64,000 nt of DNA from Pomacea canaliculata (GCF_003073045.1 NC_037600.1:14713188-14777187); one strand, 5' to 3'. Counted from the first letter of the stretch, positions 12,590 through 23,917 are shown. Program-made: numbers and translations. The notes: generated by a model from the sequence alone, not told the origin.

Positions 12590-12745
12590 ATGGCGCATTG
12601 TCTGAAGGTCGGGCAGAATGAAATGGTCGTCCATGACTTCACTTGTGATTCATGTTCTGCTCTCGGCCATAATTATAAACTGTCTGCAAGACTGCACGAC
12701 TTCGTGCCACTGATGTGCGCTGACGAGGCCTCCAAGCATATATAA
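12590..12745 (+). CDS. candidate 51-residue small ORF after a splice acceptor
   Basis: The pyrimidine-rich acceptor CTTTTCTTTTTCAG sits directly before AAAATGGCG, an optimal start context. The frame runs 51 codons to TAA at 12743-12745. The peptide begins MAHCLKVGQNEMVVHDFTCD and contains CDSC and a later MCADEAS. It has no signal peptide or membrane segment. I do not recognise it. The acceptor plus Kozak context is the only evidence, so it may be a real short protein, the first coding exon of something longer, or chance. Confidence 0.3.
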   Translation: MAHCLKVGQNEMVVHDFTCDSCSALGHNYKLSARLHDFVPLMCADEASKHI

Positions 12746-12924
12746 GGAAGAAAAACTCGCTTTGCCTGCTTGCAACCAAAACGAAAGCACAGGTTGAATG
12801 CACTCCTATCGGCTGGACGCCCGACCAATTGCATGCTTGGAGTTGCTTCAGTTTCTATGTACTGATGGCAGCAGTTTCCTTATTTTTGAAGGGGATGAGT
12901 ATGGTGTGTAGAAAATATCTTTCA

Positions 12925-12985
12925 CCGCCGCGGAAGTTCCTAACGTCATCATAAAAATGGCGTCCACAGTAACTTCCGCAATGGT
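12925..12985. promoter_or_regulatory. promoter-like cluster: two ETS sites and a YY1-like site
   Basis: CGGAAGT at 12931-12937 and its inverse ACTTCCG at 12972-12978 flank an AACGTCATC half-CRE and AAAAATGGCGTCC at 12954-12966. The ATG there opens only 21 codons. The cluster lies between the 51-codon ORF and the 3' end of the Cys-rich gene; its target gene is unknown. Confidence 0.35.
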
Positions 12986-13091
12986 GGTGGACATGCTCGA
13001 TTATGGTTCTCGCTCCTTTTAGATTACAAGGAAAATCTCACCGAGATATCGTTCAAAAACAAAGAAGCAAGGCATAAATATTGTCAAAATA

Positions 13092-13097
13092 TTTATT
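13092..13097 (-). terminator. polyA signal of the Cys-rich repeat gene
   Basis: AATAAA on the minus strand lies only about 13 bases after the TAG stop at 13112-13110, implying a very short 3' UTR. Confidence 0.55.
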
Positions 13098-13109
13098 TCT
13101 TTCTAGTAT

Positions 13110-13978
13110 CTAAACCTTTGGATCAAAAACCTGAAAGAAAACTCCTCGGCATCTGATAGGCTCCTCCTGGCCGTTGCTTACAGTGTAGTACTCGAGTCGA
13201 CATGCGTTGCCACACCCACGAATTCTGTTGACGAATGGTGGAAACAAATTATTGTTAGTAATCACCAGTTCTACTAATTATTGTTATACGATAGTTCTTA
13301 TGATACAAACATATTAAGGTTAGGATTAAGACTAGTCTGATCACGACCATCTCAAACTAATTGTTAACATTGTAATGTCGTATTCCATCTTCTTTCGTAT
13401 TTTTTGCTAGAAAATTCTTCATTTTATTTGCAAAAGCAAAACCCACAAAAAACAAAAACAAACTGGGCAAAGGTGCTGCTTCAACATGCACTTTAACTGA
13501 TTAGATGGACTTGCGAGGCTGATAGAGCTCTGATAAAGTAATACTTGTTTCGTAACAGTGCATCTGTGTGTGCCTGCATGCGACAAAAAGAGAGGGAAAT
13601 AGCGAGGTGACTGATCAAATGAAAGACAAATTGCAGGTTTCCGTGCCTCGCAAATATTGAAACTAGCGATCGTAGTCAGATCCTTTGTCTCATTTTTTAC
13701 CCTCGCCCCACCATCCCCCGCGTGTGTTAATATATTTGGGTGACCGAGAAGATGTGTGTGTGTGTGTGCGAGATAGAGAAAGAGAGAGAGAGACTTTTTA
13801 TGAGATTGACAATTTAGGAATGAGATGTGAACAAACTGGAAAGATGATAATGCAGGTAAAGATGATAATGCATCGGATACCTTCACCCGATGATTTCATA
13901 CGGCTCACCTGCACGAAGCAGCTGACTGGGATGGACACCTGTCACACCTGCAGGTGGGTTCCTGGCCACCAGGACACT
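13110..13978 (-). other. Cys module 5 (exons 11-12)
   Basis: Exon 11 encodes CPGGQEPTCRCDRCPSQSAA then SCR; exon 12 encodes IRGCGNACRLEYYTVSNGQ then EEPIRC and a short C-terminal tail (GVFFQVFDPKV) before TAG. The module is the most divergent of the set in its second half. Confidence 0.82.
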
Positions 13979-16900
13979 CTGCAATTAATTAAAGTGAGAA
14001 GTCACAATGCGTATTCAGGAAAGTAACTATCGCACGCGAGCGGGTATACCACAAACACGCACCCCACGATGAAAATTTTTTTTTCTAGAAAGTTTTTTGA
14101 CGTGTCGATCAATACTCCAATATATATGCATGCAGACAGGTATGTATACGTGCTGGGGGAGGTGTTTACCATCAACTGAACGAGCAGGTAAGCATTGGTG
14201 CGTGACTCTTTGTCCTCCGACCAACCATTCCGCCCGGCACGCGCCACACGTCATAACTCTGCAACAAATAAACATCAACATTAAAAATAATGATATACAT
14301 CGATACCAGAATATTAGTAATGAATTTCCTCTATTCTTTTTTAAAAATCAACGATGATATTCAAAGAAGTGCCTTCCGCTGATAGGTCTTTACGTGCTGC
14401 CAGGCACCGACGTATGAAGATGGTATGACCTTCTGTACCTACATGCCTCGTGGAGATAATAACATTGCAGGCTAGTTTATGATCCTGAAATTGTTCTCCC
14501 TTTTTTTCAGACCGAATTATTCTTCCTTTTACGGTCAATATAAAAGTTTGCGTAACTGGAGCTGTGTAACGGATATCAACTAAACCGCTAAGAGAGGGGA
14601 AAATGATGTCAATATTAAAGGAAAATGCGTTACACGTATGCAGTTGAAGAAATAATAATAATAACAATAACAAAAAATTTGTATAGCGCATACTCACACT
14701 CTTAGCACTTCAAAACAAGAACGAGACGTGAGCAACATACGAGGGACAGAAGAACAAACAACAGATAAACAGTACCGGTGATGAATAAAAACAAATACAG
14801 AAAAAGCAAAGATGACAGAGTCCCACTAGTCCCATAATACCTGCACACAGCCTCTGGAAATGCCTCGCAAGACTGAATAGCGCAGGGGTTGATGGGACAT
14901 CTGGCAGTCATCATTCTTAAGGAACAGGCTGCAACACAAAACAACTAGAAATTGAAAGTTTCTACTTCGAAAAGTTTACGTAACTGAACCTTTGTCAGGA
15001 ATATTAATTAACCCTCTACACGAGAAGATAAAAGACCTCAATATTAAAGGCAAATTCTGTCACCAAAAAGATTGGTTGGTTGGTTTCGATTAAGCGAAAG
15101 ATATAAAAGGCAGTTTATAATCATTAACGATCACTGTAGGTGAGCCACGTTTACTTTGGCAAGTCATTGTGGACTGAGAATAAAAAAAAAGAAATTTGAG
15201 ATAGTGAGAATTTCTGTTTAAAGAAGCAGGAATAACGAGACATTAAAAAGTATAATACTGCACCTTGTTGGCACTGAACAATGTTGTCTCCTATGTACCA
15301 TTCTGCGTGACAGCTGCCACAGGTGCCAGCTCTGGAATCAGTATCAAGACATCTTTATTTATTTGTGTGTGTGTGTGTGTGTTTTCTGCAAACTATGCAT
15401 TATGCGTTGTTTAAAATTCAGTCTAGAAACGGAATCTCGAGCGACGACGATTGATGATTGAAAGTGGACGTTATGGATGAAGAAATTAATTACATGTACG
15501 TAGTTGTGTTGACATTTTTAATAAGTACCTGCACCAGATGAAGGAGCTACGTTTCCGCCACGTACCTGCATTGAGCGCCAGCTACGTCACATGTTTGTCC
15601 TGCGCAGGGGTCCACTGCACATGTCACTCGTCTCACACCCGCGCCGCAGGTTGTAGCTGCTGCAACGTGCGACAAACAGGTTGTGACCTCGTGTGACATT
15701 GATTATCAGCCCCAAAGTGTGCTAACCACGTGCACGGGTTTTGTTAACGAGATGCTTAAAGAAAGAAAATAACTCGAAGACATTTAATTAACAAAGGTTA
15801 AAGGTAAGGATCCACAATGACAACATAACGATCTTAAACAAGCACAATTCTATCTGACAAAATCAACAATCAGTAAATACACAATGATTAAATGTTGTAT
15901 AAAATATATGTGCTACATTTTTTTAAATAAATGTGTTTCCTTCTTTATTAATTTTCAGTGAAATTAGCAAATGAGAAAATACGGTTATGAATCTACACAA
16001 CTGGGAAAAAGCGTACTCCGATATCCAAATTTAAAAATCAAACCAATGTTGAGGGATCAAAGGGAGAAAATCGAACAAGAAAATGTCATTCCTGAGTCAT
16101 CTTTCCCTGCTTTCCTTGTTGCAGCCTATGTACCCTCCGTCCGCATCCCCACCCATTCCCATTATATCCATCGTCAGTATGACAGGGGAGGATAATACTA
16201 GCTTATCGACGCATTGGAAATGCTGTGAAAATATTGAATTACGAATATCATACCAGAAAAAGTATCACATGCTGATGTAAGTACGATATAATAAGAAAAA
16301 ATTTAAAAATTTCGTTGTTTCCGAAATACTGCATCGTAAATTATCTCTAGACTGAAGTTATCTTGACTCCAACCTGATGTAACTGGAGGCGAAGTGCTGG
16401 TCAGGCTGATGTTGGAATTCGCGTTTGTCACCGGAAGTGACGTTTGCCGCACGCTGGAGCTTGCAGGTGTTGGTGTAGTGAAATTTGTTGTGCGAGGTGA
16501 TGCCTCCTGGCCGCCGCTGGAAGTAGGAGACGCCAGCGTGGTGACATTCTGCTGAGGCTGCTGAAGGTCCTTCTGTCCTGCTTCCGGCTGCTCCACGACG
16601 GAAGCGGAAGCAGGAATCTCGAATGTGCCTCTGGCCTGTACTTCCCCCGAGACTGACTGAAGCGTACCGCCCTGGAGGAATCTGTTTCGAGAAAGGAATC
16701 GTCTTGTGGGAACTCTTGTAGGGGTAGTTGTTTCAAGTGAAGATCCTTCAAGGCTGCCATTTGGCGTGGCTGGCGTCACAACGAACGGTATAGTGGTAAG
16801 TCGGTTGGGTGACTCCGTGGTAACGTTTGTGACGTCATGACCGAGGGGCATGCTGCAGTTTACACGGCGCTCATCCAGAAAAAACTCCGCGTAGCATCCA

Positions 16901-17056
16901 CCGCAGTAATTTGGTCTTTAAACAAACAAAAAGAAGACAAAAATGAAAAGAAAAAAAAAAGAAAAGAGCCGCGAATGTTGATAATTTATTTGATAGGAAA
17001 TTTTTTGTGTTGCTTTTTCTGTAAGGAGAAGCGTGGGTGTAGAAGAAAACAGGAAT

Positions 17057-17104
<48 letters not shown>

Positions 17105-19689
17105 TCACTTTATAGTCCTAATTTTCAAGCTCGTGATGTTTTTTTTAAAAAAAGTACTGAAATGAAGCTGCAAATGCTTTAAACACCACTGTTCCAATTA
17201 TAAATGGATTACACAGGTGCGAATCATATTTACTGCTCTAATGTAGTCTGCAGAATGTCTCTTTAAAAAAAGTAATGGGTTCACAAACCAAACCATAAAA
17301 AGGAAAGCAGTGCATCTCCACCAATATAATACTTTCGACACAAGTGCGACTTGTCATGATCCTTCGTGCATTGCGGATCCATTTGCGTACGTATCATTAT
17401 TGCTTTGGTCTAGTGCTTTATGAAGCTCCAGACCTTTACCAACCGATGCCTGCGCCATGTTCTGGGAATAAGATGGCCTGAAAAGATCTCGAACAGCAGC
17501 CTGTGGAAAAGAACTAACCCTAACCCTATAGCCAAGACATCAAAAAGCGCAAATGGGGCTGGGTAGGACAAACCCTTCGCAAACCAGCTGACACCATTGC
17601 CAGGCAGGCACTTGACTGGAATCCTCAGGGGAAGAGGAGAGTTGGGAGACCAAAGCAGACTTGGAAAAGAACAGTAGAGAGCGAGGAACCACAAGGGCTC
17701 AACTGCCTAAAACCCAAGACCTGTCACAATATTTTACTCCAATATCATCTAAGTACTCATCTTACCTACAGGCGGCAGCAGGAAACCTTTGACAGGAAGT
17801 GACGTCACATGGATTCACAAGACACTGCACGCGGCTTACTCCAGGAGGACACTCGCCATTGGGCTGAGGGGCTGGCGTGGGCGACGTGTTGTTTCCTGCA
17901 CATCAGCTTCATTATTTACATTATGTTTACATAATACGGAATAAAAACATGTTGTCAAGCTAATATCAGATATTGAAAGCAATATGTGTGTTTCACGTAC
18001 GTATGTAAAGTAGTCAACTCAAATATGACTATTTTGTGTGTGTGTGTCTGAGAGAGAGAGAGAGAGGGAGAGAGAGAGAGAAATAATTTTTGGGGTGTAT
18101 AATATAGAGCAAATAGTGTTTGCCAGTGAGGGCAGTTGTCCAGTATGTGGCAGCCATCATAAAGTCTAATTCCTAATGTAACATAATTTGGCAAACAAAC
18201 GAATCCTCTAACCCTGAAACTAATCAAGGTCTGACGAACAGTCAACACTTACGCTGCTCCGTTGGCTCGCATGAGACCCGTTGGCCATTTTCAAACCACG
18301 CCTTCTCGCACCCGCAACCTACTTGCACGTGCCTTGGAACAAACAAAAACAACATTTTGTTTTAAAAAGTATAAATTATAATCCCGAAAGCTGTCTTTGA
18401 TGTGCGTTCCACTTAAACGACAAAGATGCCTTCCCCCACCGACCTACCCACTCCCGCGAATTTTATTTACAAGCTACCGAAAACAAGCTTACAAAACCCA
18501 GAATGATCAGCTAGCATGCTCTTGTTTTGGTCTGATGCTTGAACTGTCAAAACACTGCTATAATCATCTGTAGAAAATTATACCACGAAAGACAGACTTC
18601 TGTTTATTTTCTTTCCCAACTTTCTTTTCCCTTTAAGCATGAATTAAACAAACTAAAGACAGAAATACAAAACCCATATATATCCAAACTGACTGAGCAG
18701 TGATAATAAAATATCCAATGGTAGAGACCACGATGAAATGCAAAGCTAAGTCAATAAATTTTGACAAGCAAACATAAAAGGTTAAAAATTTCAAATAGGA
18801 CGTGCAGCACAGTGGTCTTCGTGAAATATCTAAGGATGTGAGAAGGGCTTGAGGACTACCTGCACTGTGCGTGAGGTCTGTGAGGACAGGGCAGACATGG
18901 CAACCAGCAAGAAATGCGGTCTCCGATGTTACAGTCTGTAACGGAAAACACGACAGGTTTTTTTTAACGTCCTAACATAATGACAAACCGTTATGCGAGC
19001 GTATGCTTATTATAGAGATCAGTCCTTGTGGTAGCTGAAGGAAACGAGCTTCTTAATGAAGAAAATACATCTTTATCTTATTACATTTAACCTTGTATAG
19101 CTCTCTCTCTCACACACACACACAGTGGTACTGAAACTCCTAGAATAAAACGGAACTCACCTAAGAAAAAGTTTTGTGCCTGTGCAGCCTGCTGTACAAC
19201 TGAAAAATCAACAGATCATTATAATATGTATTTTTGGTTACTCTCTCTCTCTTCTCTCTTCTCTCTTCTCTCTTCTCTCTCCTCTCTCTCTCTCTGTGTG
19301 AGAGAGAGAAAACAACCATAAAATTTATTGCTTTTCGCGACTTTAGAAAAACTCGCTATGTGCTCGGGGCTGAAGGTACATCTTAACCGGGACCAAAAAG
19401 CCGACAAACTTCAACAAAGTTGAGTAGACTTTTTGTATATGGCTGTCATTTAAAAACTTTTCCAAGATTTGTCATATTTCTCCATTTATATTTGTCCTGT
19501 TAAAAATGGTCTTAAGCTGCTATTATAAATACATACCGAGTTACTCTAAAGTAGCTTTATCTCTGGTGTACAAGACTAAGACTAGTGGCATTTATTGCCA
19601 TGATGATGATGATGATGCTCACCTGAAAGGAAGATAACAAGGAGAGAGCACTTCACCAAAAGAGAAGTTTTTGGCTGGGAACGTTCCAT
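13110..19689 (-). CDS. secreted protein with five repeats of a two-exon Cys-rich module and a mucin-like linker (485 aa)
   Basis: Coding exons (minus): 19689-19623, 19199-19161, 18935-18860, 18332-18253, 17895-17766, 16915-16374, 15659-15566, 15331-15264, 14928-14841, 14258-14170, 13978-13909, 13224-13110. All phases agree over 1458 bases. The product starts with a signal peptide (hydrophobic LLVKCSLLVIFLSVVQQAAQ; cleavage likely near AQA). Five modules follow the pattern C-x5-8-C-x3-PC-x4-C-x7-CR then CG-x-C-x-AE-W/F-x-V-x-C. A Ser/Thr/Pro-rich stretch (about residues 153-311) with several N-glycosylation sites separates modules 2 and 3. No membrane anchor is seen. The function is unknown; it is presumably extracellular. 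I cannot match it to a named domain family. Confidence 0.88.
14170..14928 (-). other. Cys module 4 (exons 9-10)
   Basis: Exon 9 encodes CSLRMMTARCPINPCAIQSC and EAVCR; exon 10 encodes VMTCGACRAEWLVGGQRV then HQC and a short spacer ending at GTAAAC. The intron between them (14259-14840) carries a retroposon tail. Confidence 0.85.
14651..14740 (-). mobile_element. retroposon 3' tail in intron 9 of the Cys-rich gene
   Basis: Read on the minus strand, GTATGCGCTATACAAAT is followed by a (TTA/TTG)n tail at about 14651-14672. This type of ending (a CGCTATA motif then a trinucleotide run) is common to invertebrate LINE/SINE 3' ends. The 5' extent is unclear. Confidence 0.45.
15264..15659 (-). other. 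Cys module 3 (exons 7-8)
   Basis: Exon 7 encodes CGAGVRRVTCAVDPCAGQTC and AQCR; exon 8 encodes AGTCGSCHAEWYIGDNIVQC. The same phase-1 / phase-2 / phase-1 border pattern applies. Confidence 0.85.
16374..16849 (-). other. Ser/Thr/Pro-rich mucin-like linker (rest of exon 6)
   Basis: About 158 residues dominated by Thr, Ser and Pro (for example TTTPTRVPT, TSSGGQEASPRTTNFTTPTP) with N-x-S/T sites NVT, NGS, NVT, NFT and NIS. It contains no cysteine. It is likely heavily O-glycosylated and acts as a stalk between modules 2 and 3. The exon end at 16374 uses CAG|GTTGGA, a weak donor, chosen because it alone joins in frame to module 3. Confidence 0.75.
17056..17102. repeat. (CAA)n microsatellite
   Basis: About 15 perfect CAA/AAC units. 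It lies in intron 5 of the Cys-rich gene, close to the LINE fragment. It makes a false poly-Leu frame on the minus strand. Confidence 0.95.
17400..17710 (+). mobile_element. LINE fragment, C-terminal end of reverse transcriptase ORF
   Basis: In two overlapping frames, plus strand: KLQTFTNRCLRHVLGIRWP, then KKRKWGWVGQTLRKPADTIA, ALDWNPQGKRRVGRPKQTWK. The sequence 'LDWNP-x-G-KRR-x-GRPK-x-TW' is the typical tail of non-LTR endonuclease/reverse transcriptase polyproteins. The fragment is old, with at least one frame break, and lies in intron 5 of the Cys-rich gene. Confidence 0.8.
18045..18082. repeat. (GA)n microsatellite
   Basis: A GTGTGTG run followed by a near-perfect GA repeat, in intron 4 of the Cys-rich gene. 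Confidence 0.9.
18253..18935 (-). other. Cys module 1 (exons 3-4)
   Basis: Exon 3 (18935-18860) encodes CNIGDRISCWLPCLPC through HAQCR; exon 4 (18332-18253) encodes HVQVGCGCEKAWFENGQRVSC. The split falls right after Cys-Arg in phase 2. This module has the divergent CGC instead of CG-x-C. Confidence 0.85.
19239..19312. repeat. CT-rich tract, partly tandem TTCTCTC
   Basis: CTCTCTCT then several TTCTCTC units and a GAGAGAGA end, so the ends can pair as a hairpin. It is just upstream of exon 2 of the Cys-rich gene (minus strand). Confidence 0.9.
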
Positions 19690-20062
19690 GACAATTTGAT
19701 GAGGCGTTGCAGAAATGTTACTAAGTGTGTCTCCAAAACCAAAAATAGTTGTTCTTCAGCTCCGATGTAGCATCTGGATCCGACTAAATTAGTAATTAAT
19801 AATCCGCTTCTGGAAAAAGTCCGATTGTATTTTGTTGGTTTTGTGGTTAATCACACCTGACTAGCCTCATTGTGCGATTTATAATATTCTTATTGGCGAA
19901 ACTTTGACATGTTGCTAATTCTAACACAATTGTTTGGCTTTGTTTACAATGGCTACAATATTTACAGTGAGAGATCACCTACGAATAAGCCAAAGATCTT
20001 TTACAAGGCAACGAAAACGCTTTGCATTCCACCCCGGACTCTTTGACAGTTGCAGTGTATTG

Positions 20063-20070
20063 CTTATATA
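20063..20070 (-). promoter_or_regulatory. TATA box candidate for the Cys-rich gene
   Basis: TATATAAG on the minus strand, in the context GGCTATATAAGCAATAC, about 375 bases before the ATG at 19689. It would place transcription start near 20035. Confidence 0.45.
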
Positions 20071-20099
20071 GCCTTCGCCTCTCGTAAAACTAACAGTGT

Positions 20100-21886
20100 C
20101 CTCCCACAACTACACTTCTAAGGGGAAATTTATGAGAAAGGAGTTGCTTTTCGTTTCATACGTCATAGGTCCCCTTCCTGCTTCCATCAATAACCGCCGC
20201 ATCGCGCAAAGTCTGCGCTTGGTGTGTTCAGCAAGCACAGTGCCCGGCTAAAAAGAAAGAAAAAAAAGAAAAAGAAAAAAAAAGCTTCTTTAAAACAAAA
20301 AGTCACGAGAAGCATAATTTGATTGTAATTATAACAGACTTATTCTTTTCACGAGCGCACACACACACGCACGCACACACAGGCACATGCGCGTGCTCGC
20401 ACTCAATTTCTTTTTCTTTTTCTGAAGAATAAACATTCTTGAAGTCTCCGCATTTCCACGCTCTACACAACACGAAATGTTTCGGTATTTTATTTACTCA
20501 TTACGGTAAAGTTCCCGATTGGTTGAACATCAGGAGTCCTGGGTAGGGCAGTTTTCTTTATTAGCATCAACAGGTGAATTTCCGCTTTGTGCTCCATTTT
20601 GTGTTTGCATGCGTGCGTGCGTGCGTGAAAAAGGTAAATTATTTTTACTTTTATTACTTCGATATTTTTCGTAGGAACAGGTGAAGTGTTTGTTGCATTT
20701 TTATTTTTATTTTTTATTTTTTACCGTTTTGTTATATGATAAGGTAAGTTCATCTACATAGCTAAAATGGTGCATGATACAGCAGTTACTGTTCTAAACA
20801 TCGCTATTTTTATTCTAGAATATGTAAGTCCACCAAATAGCTTTCTACTCGCTAAGAAAACAGAACGTAGGACCGAGGATGGAGGGCGGCATGTTGGACT
20901 GGACGCAGCCCCCACGTGACGGTGCAGAAAAAGGTAGGAACATCAACAGCAGGTGGGAGAGGCTCATCGTTTCTTTGATGTCATCAAGTGTAGCGAGTTC
21001 ACCCGTGTGTGTCACGTTGTCAGGGATGAGGAAAAGATTGTGGAAACGGGATTGGGGGTTGAGGGTAACTACATGCCACAACGTCAATGTGAGAGAGAGA
21101 GAGAGAAAGAGAGAAAGAGCGAGAAATTATGTAACCGATGGCTATATATATATAAGACAACAGAAAACAAATCCTTGAATGTTGTTATGCGATGACTAAG
21201 TAAAGGCGCTGTTGACACAAACTCTAATATTTCATGTGCTACTTGATGGACAATAAATAAGTAAATAAATAACAATACAGCATTGCGAATCGTCAAGGAG
21301 ACAGTGTCGTGCATCTCAAAGTGCGTTCGAGCTACTCCCTCGACGAAATTAACCGACATCCTTGTGTGGAGGGAATGGTAAGCTACGGGGAGGGAGTTAA
21401 GGGGGTGGTGGATGGCTGCTGTCAGTAGCAAAGATGCTATAAAATGGGATGGATGAAATGGCATCCCTTACAAACACAGGCATCATCTTCCGCTGGCCTT
21501 TCTGTCAACACTTTCCTTTATTCTGTTTAACACAAGATCATTAACGACGGCTGCTGCACTCACTCACTCTCACTAACATGCACGCGCACGCGCATACACA
21601 CCTTTGTGCTGGCACTTATTGCACTAAAAACATTTCTGTTCCATGGGCATTACTCCTTACAACAATCCATATAGGATAGTTCCTTTTCTAACTCTTTTTT
21701 CACTTTTTTCGTCTCTTGACTAGTCCCTTCAGATTTCCGCAGCTCTCAATCCTTACTGTTTATTCTCTGAATCCTCTTTGCGTCTTCAATGTTTGCTTTT
21801 TATTACTTGTCTGCACGGAAGTTTCTCTTTTCATCTCAAGCGCTGAGAGCATGCTCCTTCATGAGTTTGATTATTATTATTATTAG

Positions 21887-21944
<58 letters not shown>

Positions 21945-22577
21945 GCCGCCGCCAACACCACGTCCCACACACACACACAAAACTAGCTAAACGTCCATTC
22001 GTTTAACCGTTTATTTGTTCGTATGTGTATTCGTCCATCTGATCGTTTTTTCGTTCATGTGTTTGTTTATCTAATCGTTTGTTCGTTCGTGTTAGTTGTA
22101 CTTAGGATGGTTTCCAAACAATGTGGTCAGAAAATAGGCCACTGTGTACAATGGGGGAAGGGGGGCACTGAGCACACGTTAGGATGAATTACACGTCAGG
22201 AAGAGATCCGGGAAGTTTGTTTTAACGTTTAAAAAAAATTCCTCCTGATAGTGTCGACATTCTGTAACTTAATTTGTCATTGTCAGCGATGCAGGCTTCA
22301 GACAAATTATTGTCTGCCTCACCAATGCACTCACCCTGCAAGTGCCCTTCGATCTTATTATTAGCTTAATTCTGTGGATGTATAATTCAGAGGGAAAATA
22401 AATTAATGCCGAGCACATAATCGCAAGTTGACAATCTGATTATTAATGCTTAAGACTGTCCTCTATAATTAATATATAATATTATAAATATTTATCGTCA
22501 GAATTACAGACCATAGAATAACTATCATCACAAGGCTTAAAGTACTTGGCAGTTTGTTTTGATAGATAAGCTGATAA
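20100..22577. other. intergenic between the Cys-rich gene and KIF14
   Basis: No coding sequence is supported. The stretch holds CA/GC-type dinucleotide runs (20358-20400, 21570-21600), a GA run (21090-21125) and a (TTG)n run. ORFs across it are low-complexity or lack homology that I can recognise. Confidence 0.5.
21888..21945. repeat. (TTG)n microsatellite
   Basis: About 19 TTG/GTT units preceded by (TTA)n at 21870-21884, followed by GCCGCC. It gives a false poly-Val ORF. It may be the tail of a retroposon. Confidence 0.95.
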
Positions 22578-22800
22578 TTTTACCTATCTAGGGAAGTGGA
22601 TAGAGCACTGCCGTCCGAACCGACAGGGTCGCGCCGCGGTTCGATACCCATATAGCGCAACAAACTTTTCGCTGTCGACCTTCTCCAACACTCTATGAAG
22701 GCAGCGAGGGAGAGCCATTACAAATCTGGTACCGAGAAAAACGAGGTCTGTAAACATCTCTCTCCCCCACCACCTTAAAAAGCGAAACAAAATGTCAGGG
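22578..22800 (+). mobile_element. tRNA-derived SINE
   Basis: An RNA polymerase III-type head: GGAAGTGGATAGAGCACTGC (A-box region) and GGTTCGATACC (B box, a close match to GGTTCGANNCC) about 40 bases later. An unrelated body follows to about 22800. Confidence 0.65.
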
Positions 22801-23523
22801 GACGACTTTTACCTTTTTATCTCTATATATAGTTCAGTGTGCTCGCATATTACATATCGTATAAGCTGAACTTTTTTCTCTCTCTGCGATTTACCCCCGA
22901 GGATGTGGCCTGTGAAGTACTTCACAGTAATGCTTGGTTATCTGCCTGGCGGCTGTTGTCCGTCTGCAGGATGTCCTCAAATCAAGTCATTAGCCCTGAC
23001 CTTTCACGAGGCCATTATTGACATTACCTTCTTGACCTTTTGCCTAGCCATTGATTGGCTTTTGACCTTGTGACTTTTTTCTAAACTAAAGCTGGCTGTT
23101 CTGGAATTGCTTGCCTGCTAAGTTCGAACATCTGCTGGTGGCAGCATTTGGTGTGGACCTGATCGACGTCATTCCTCCCTATCCCCCCCACCTCTCTCAT
23201 TCATGCGAGTCATATATTTAACAACTGAGAAAATACACTTGAAAAATAAACATTAACAATATTCCTACAGACGAAATTTTTTCTCCATGATCGATCTGGT
23301 GAAAATTGAAAAAAAAAACCCACCTAGATTTCCTTGGTTTGAAATACTAAGAGAGCCCCCCGCAACATACACACGTAACTTTATTTGTACGATTGTGGTG
23401 TAAAGATTATCAATAATTTATGAATAAATTGGTTTTAATTACACGATGACTTATGTAATGATTAGCCTTGTGTTAGTTCCTAAAATTGTACTGTATTTTT
23501 TTTTAAAGGATGATATACAACCC

Positions 23524-23610
23524 CTATCGCCGTTCTCAACCGGTGGTACTCGTAGCCCTAGAGGTAGGGCAAGGGTTATACAGGGGTACGCAGCGACATA
23601 AATAGAGCAC
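23524..23610 (+). mobile_element. partial hAT-like terminal region
   Basis: GCCGTTCTCAACCGGTGGTA followed by paired CCCTAGAGGTAGGGC and AGGGGTACGC resembles the ends of hAT (Charlie/Zaphod-type) elements, which typically start CAG-x-GGTTCTCAAC. No matching far end or target duplication was found. Confidence 0.4.
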
Positions 23611-23863
23611 CAACGCCATTCGTGACCCGTTTTCATATCTCTTGCGTATAATTCTGTAAACAAAAAATGTGCTTGTTTGAAAATTATTCAACACATAAAA
23701 TAAACAACAAATTTTTTCTTGTGATTATATTAAGTGCTGGGTTTTAATTATTTTCTTCCTGATTGAAACAAAGACGGTGAGTAGTTGATAATCTAGTTCG
23801 AATCAGTACCATGAAAACCCGGAAATATATTTTAAATCTGACGTGAAGTATAAAGCACTTGTT

Positions 23864-23917
23864 CGACCAATCGCGTTACAGCAAAGTGAAATGGCGGCTG
23901 TATAGAAAACATTCAAA
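23864..23917 (+). promoter_or_regulatory. probable KIF14 promoter: CCAAT, YY1-like and CHR-like sites
   Basis: CCAAT at 23867-23871, AAATGGCGGC at 23889-23898 and TTCAAA (inverse of CHR TTTGAA) at 23912-23917 lie about 390-440 bases before the start codon. A CCAAT box plus CHR is the known arrangement for G2/M genes controlled by NF-Y and DREAM/MMB. A CTGTTGCAG acceptor-like sequence at 24274-24282 suggests a spliced 5' UTR. Confidence 0.4.

Larger units (their letters stand above)
16850..17895 (-). other. Cys module 2 (exon 5 and start of exon 6)
   Basis: Exon 5 (17895-17766) encodes a short T/P spacer, then CPPGVSRVQCLVNPCDVTSC and AAACR. Exon 6 opens with PNYCGGCYAEFFLDERRVNC. The AAAG acceptor at 16916 is pyrimidine-poor but fits in frame and content. 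Confidence 0.85.

Noticed and set aside
16918-17103. Minus-strand poly-Leu ORF
   Set aside because: Produced entirely by the (CAA)n repeat and A-rich sequence next to it.
17800-17815. TGACGTCA CRE in the Cys-rich gene region
   Set aside because: It lies inside coding exon 5 (CDVTS) and is explained by the protein sequence.
21789-21986. Plus-strand ORF with long poly-Val
   Set aside because: Produced by the (TTG)n microsatellite.
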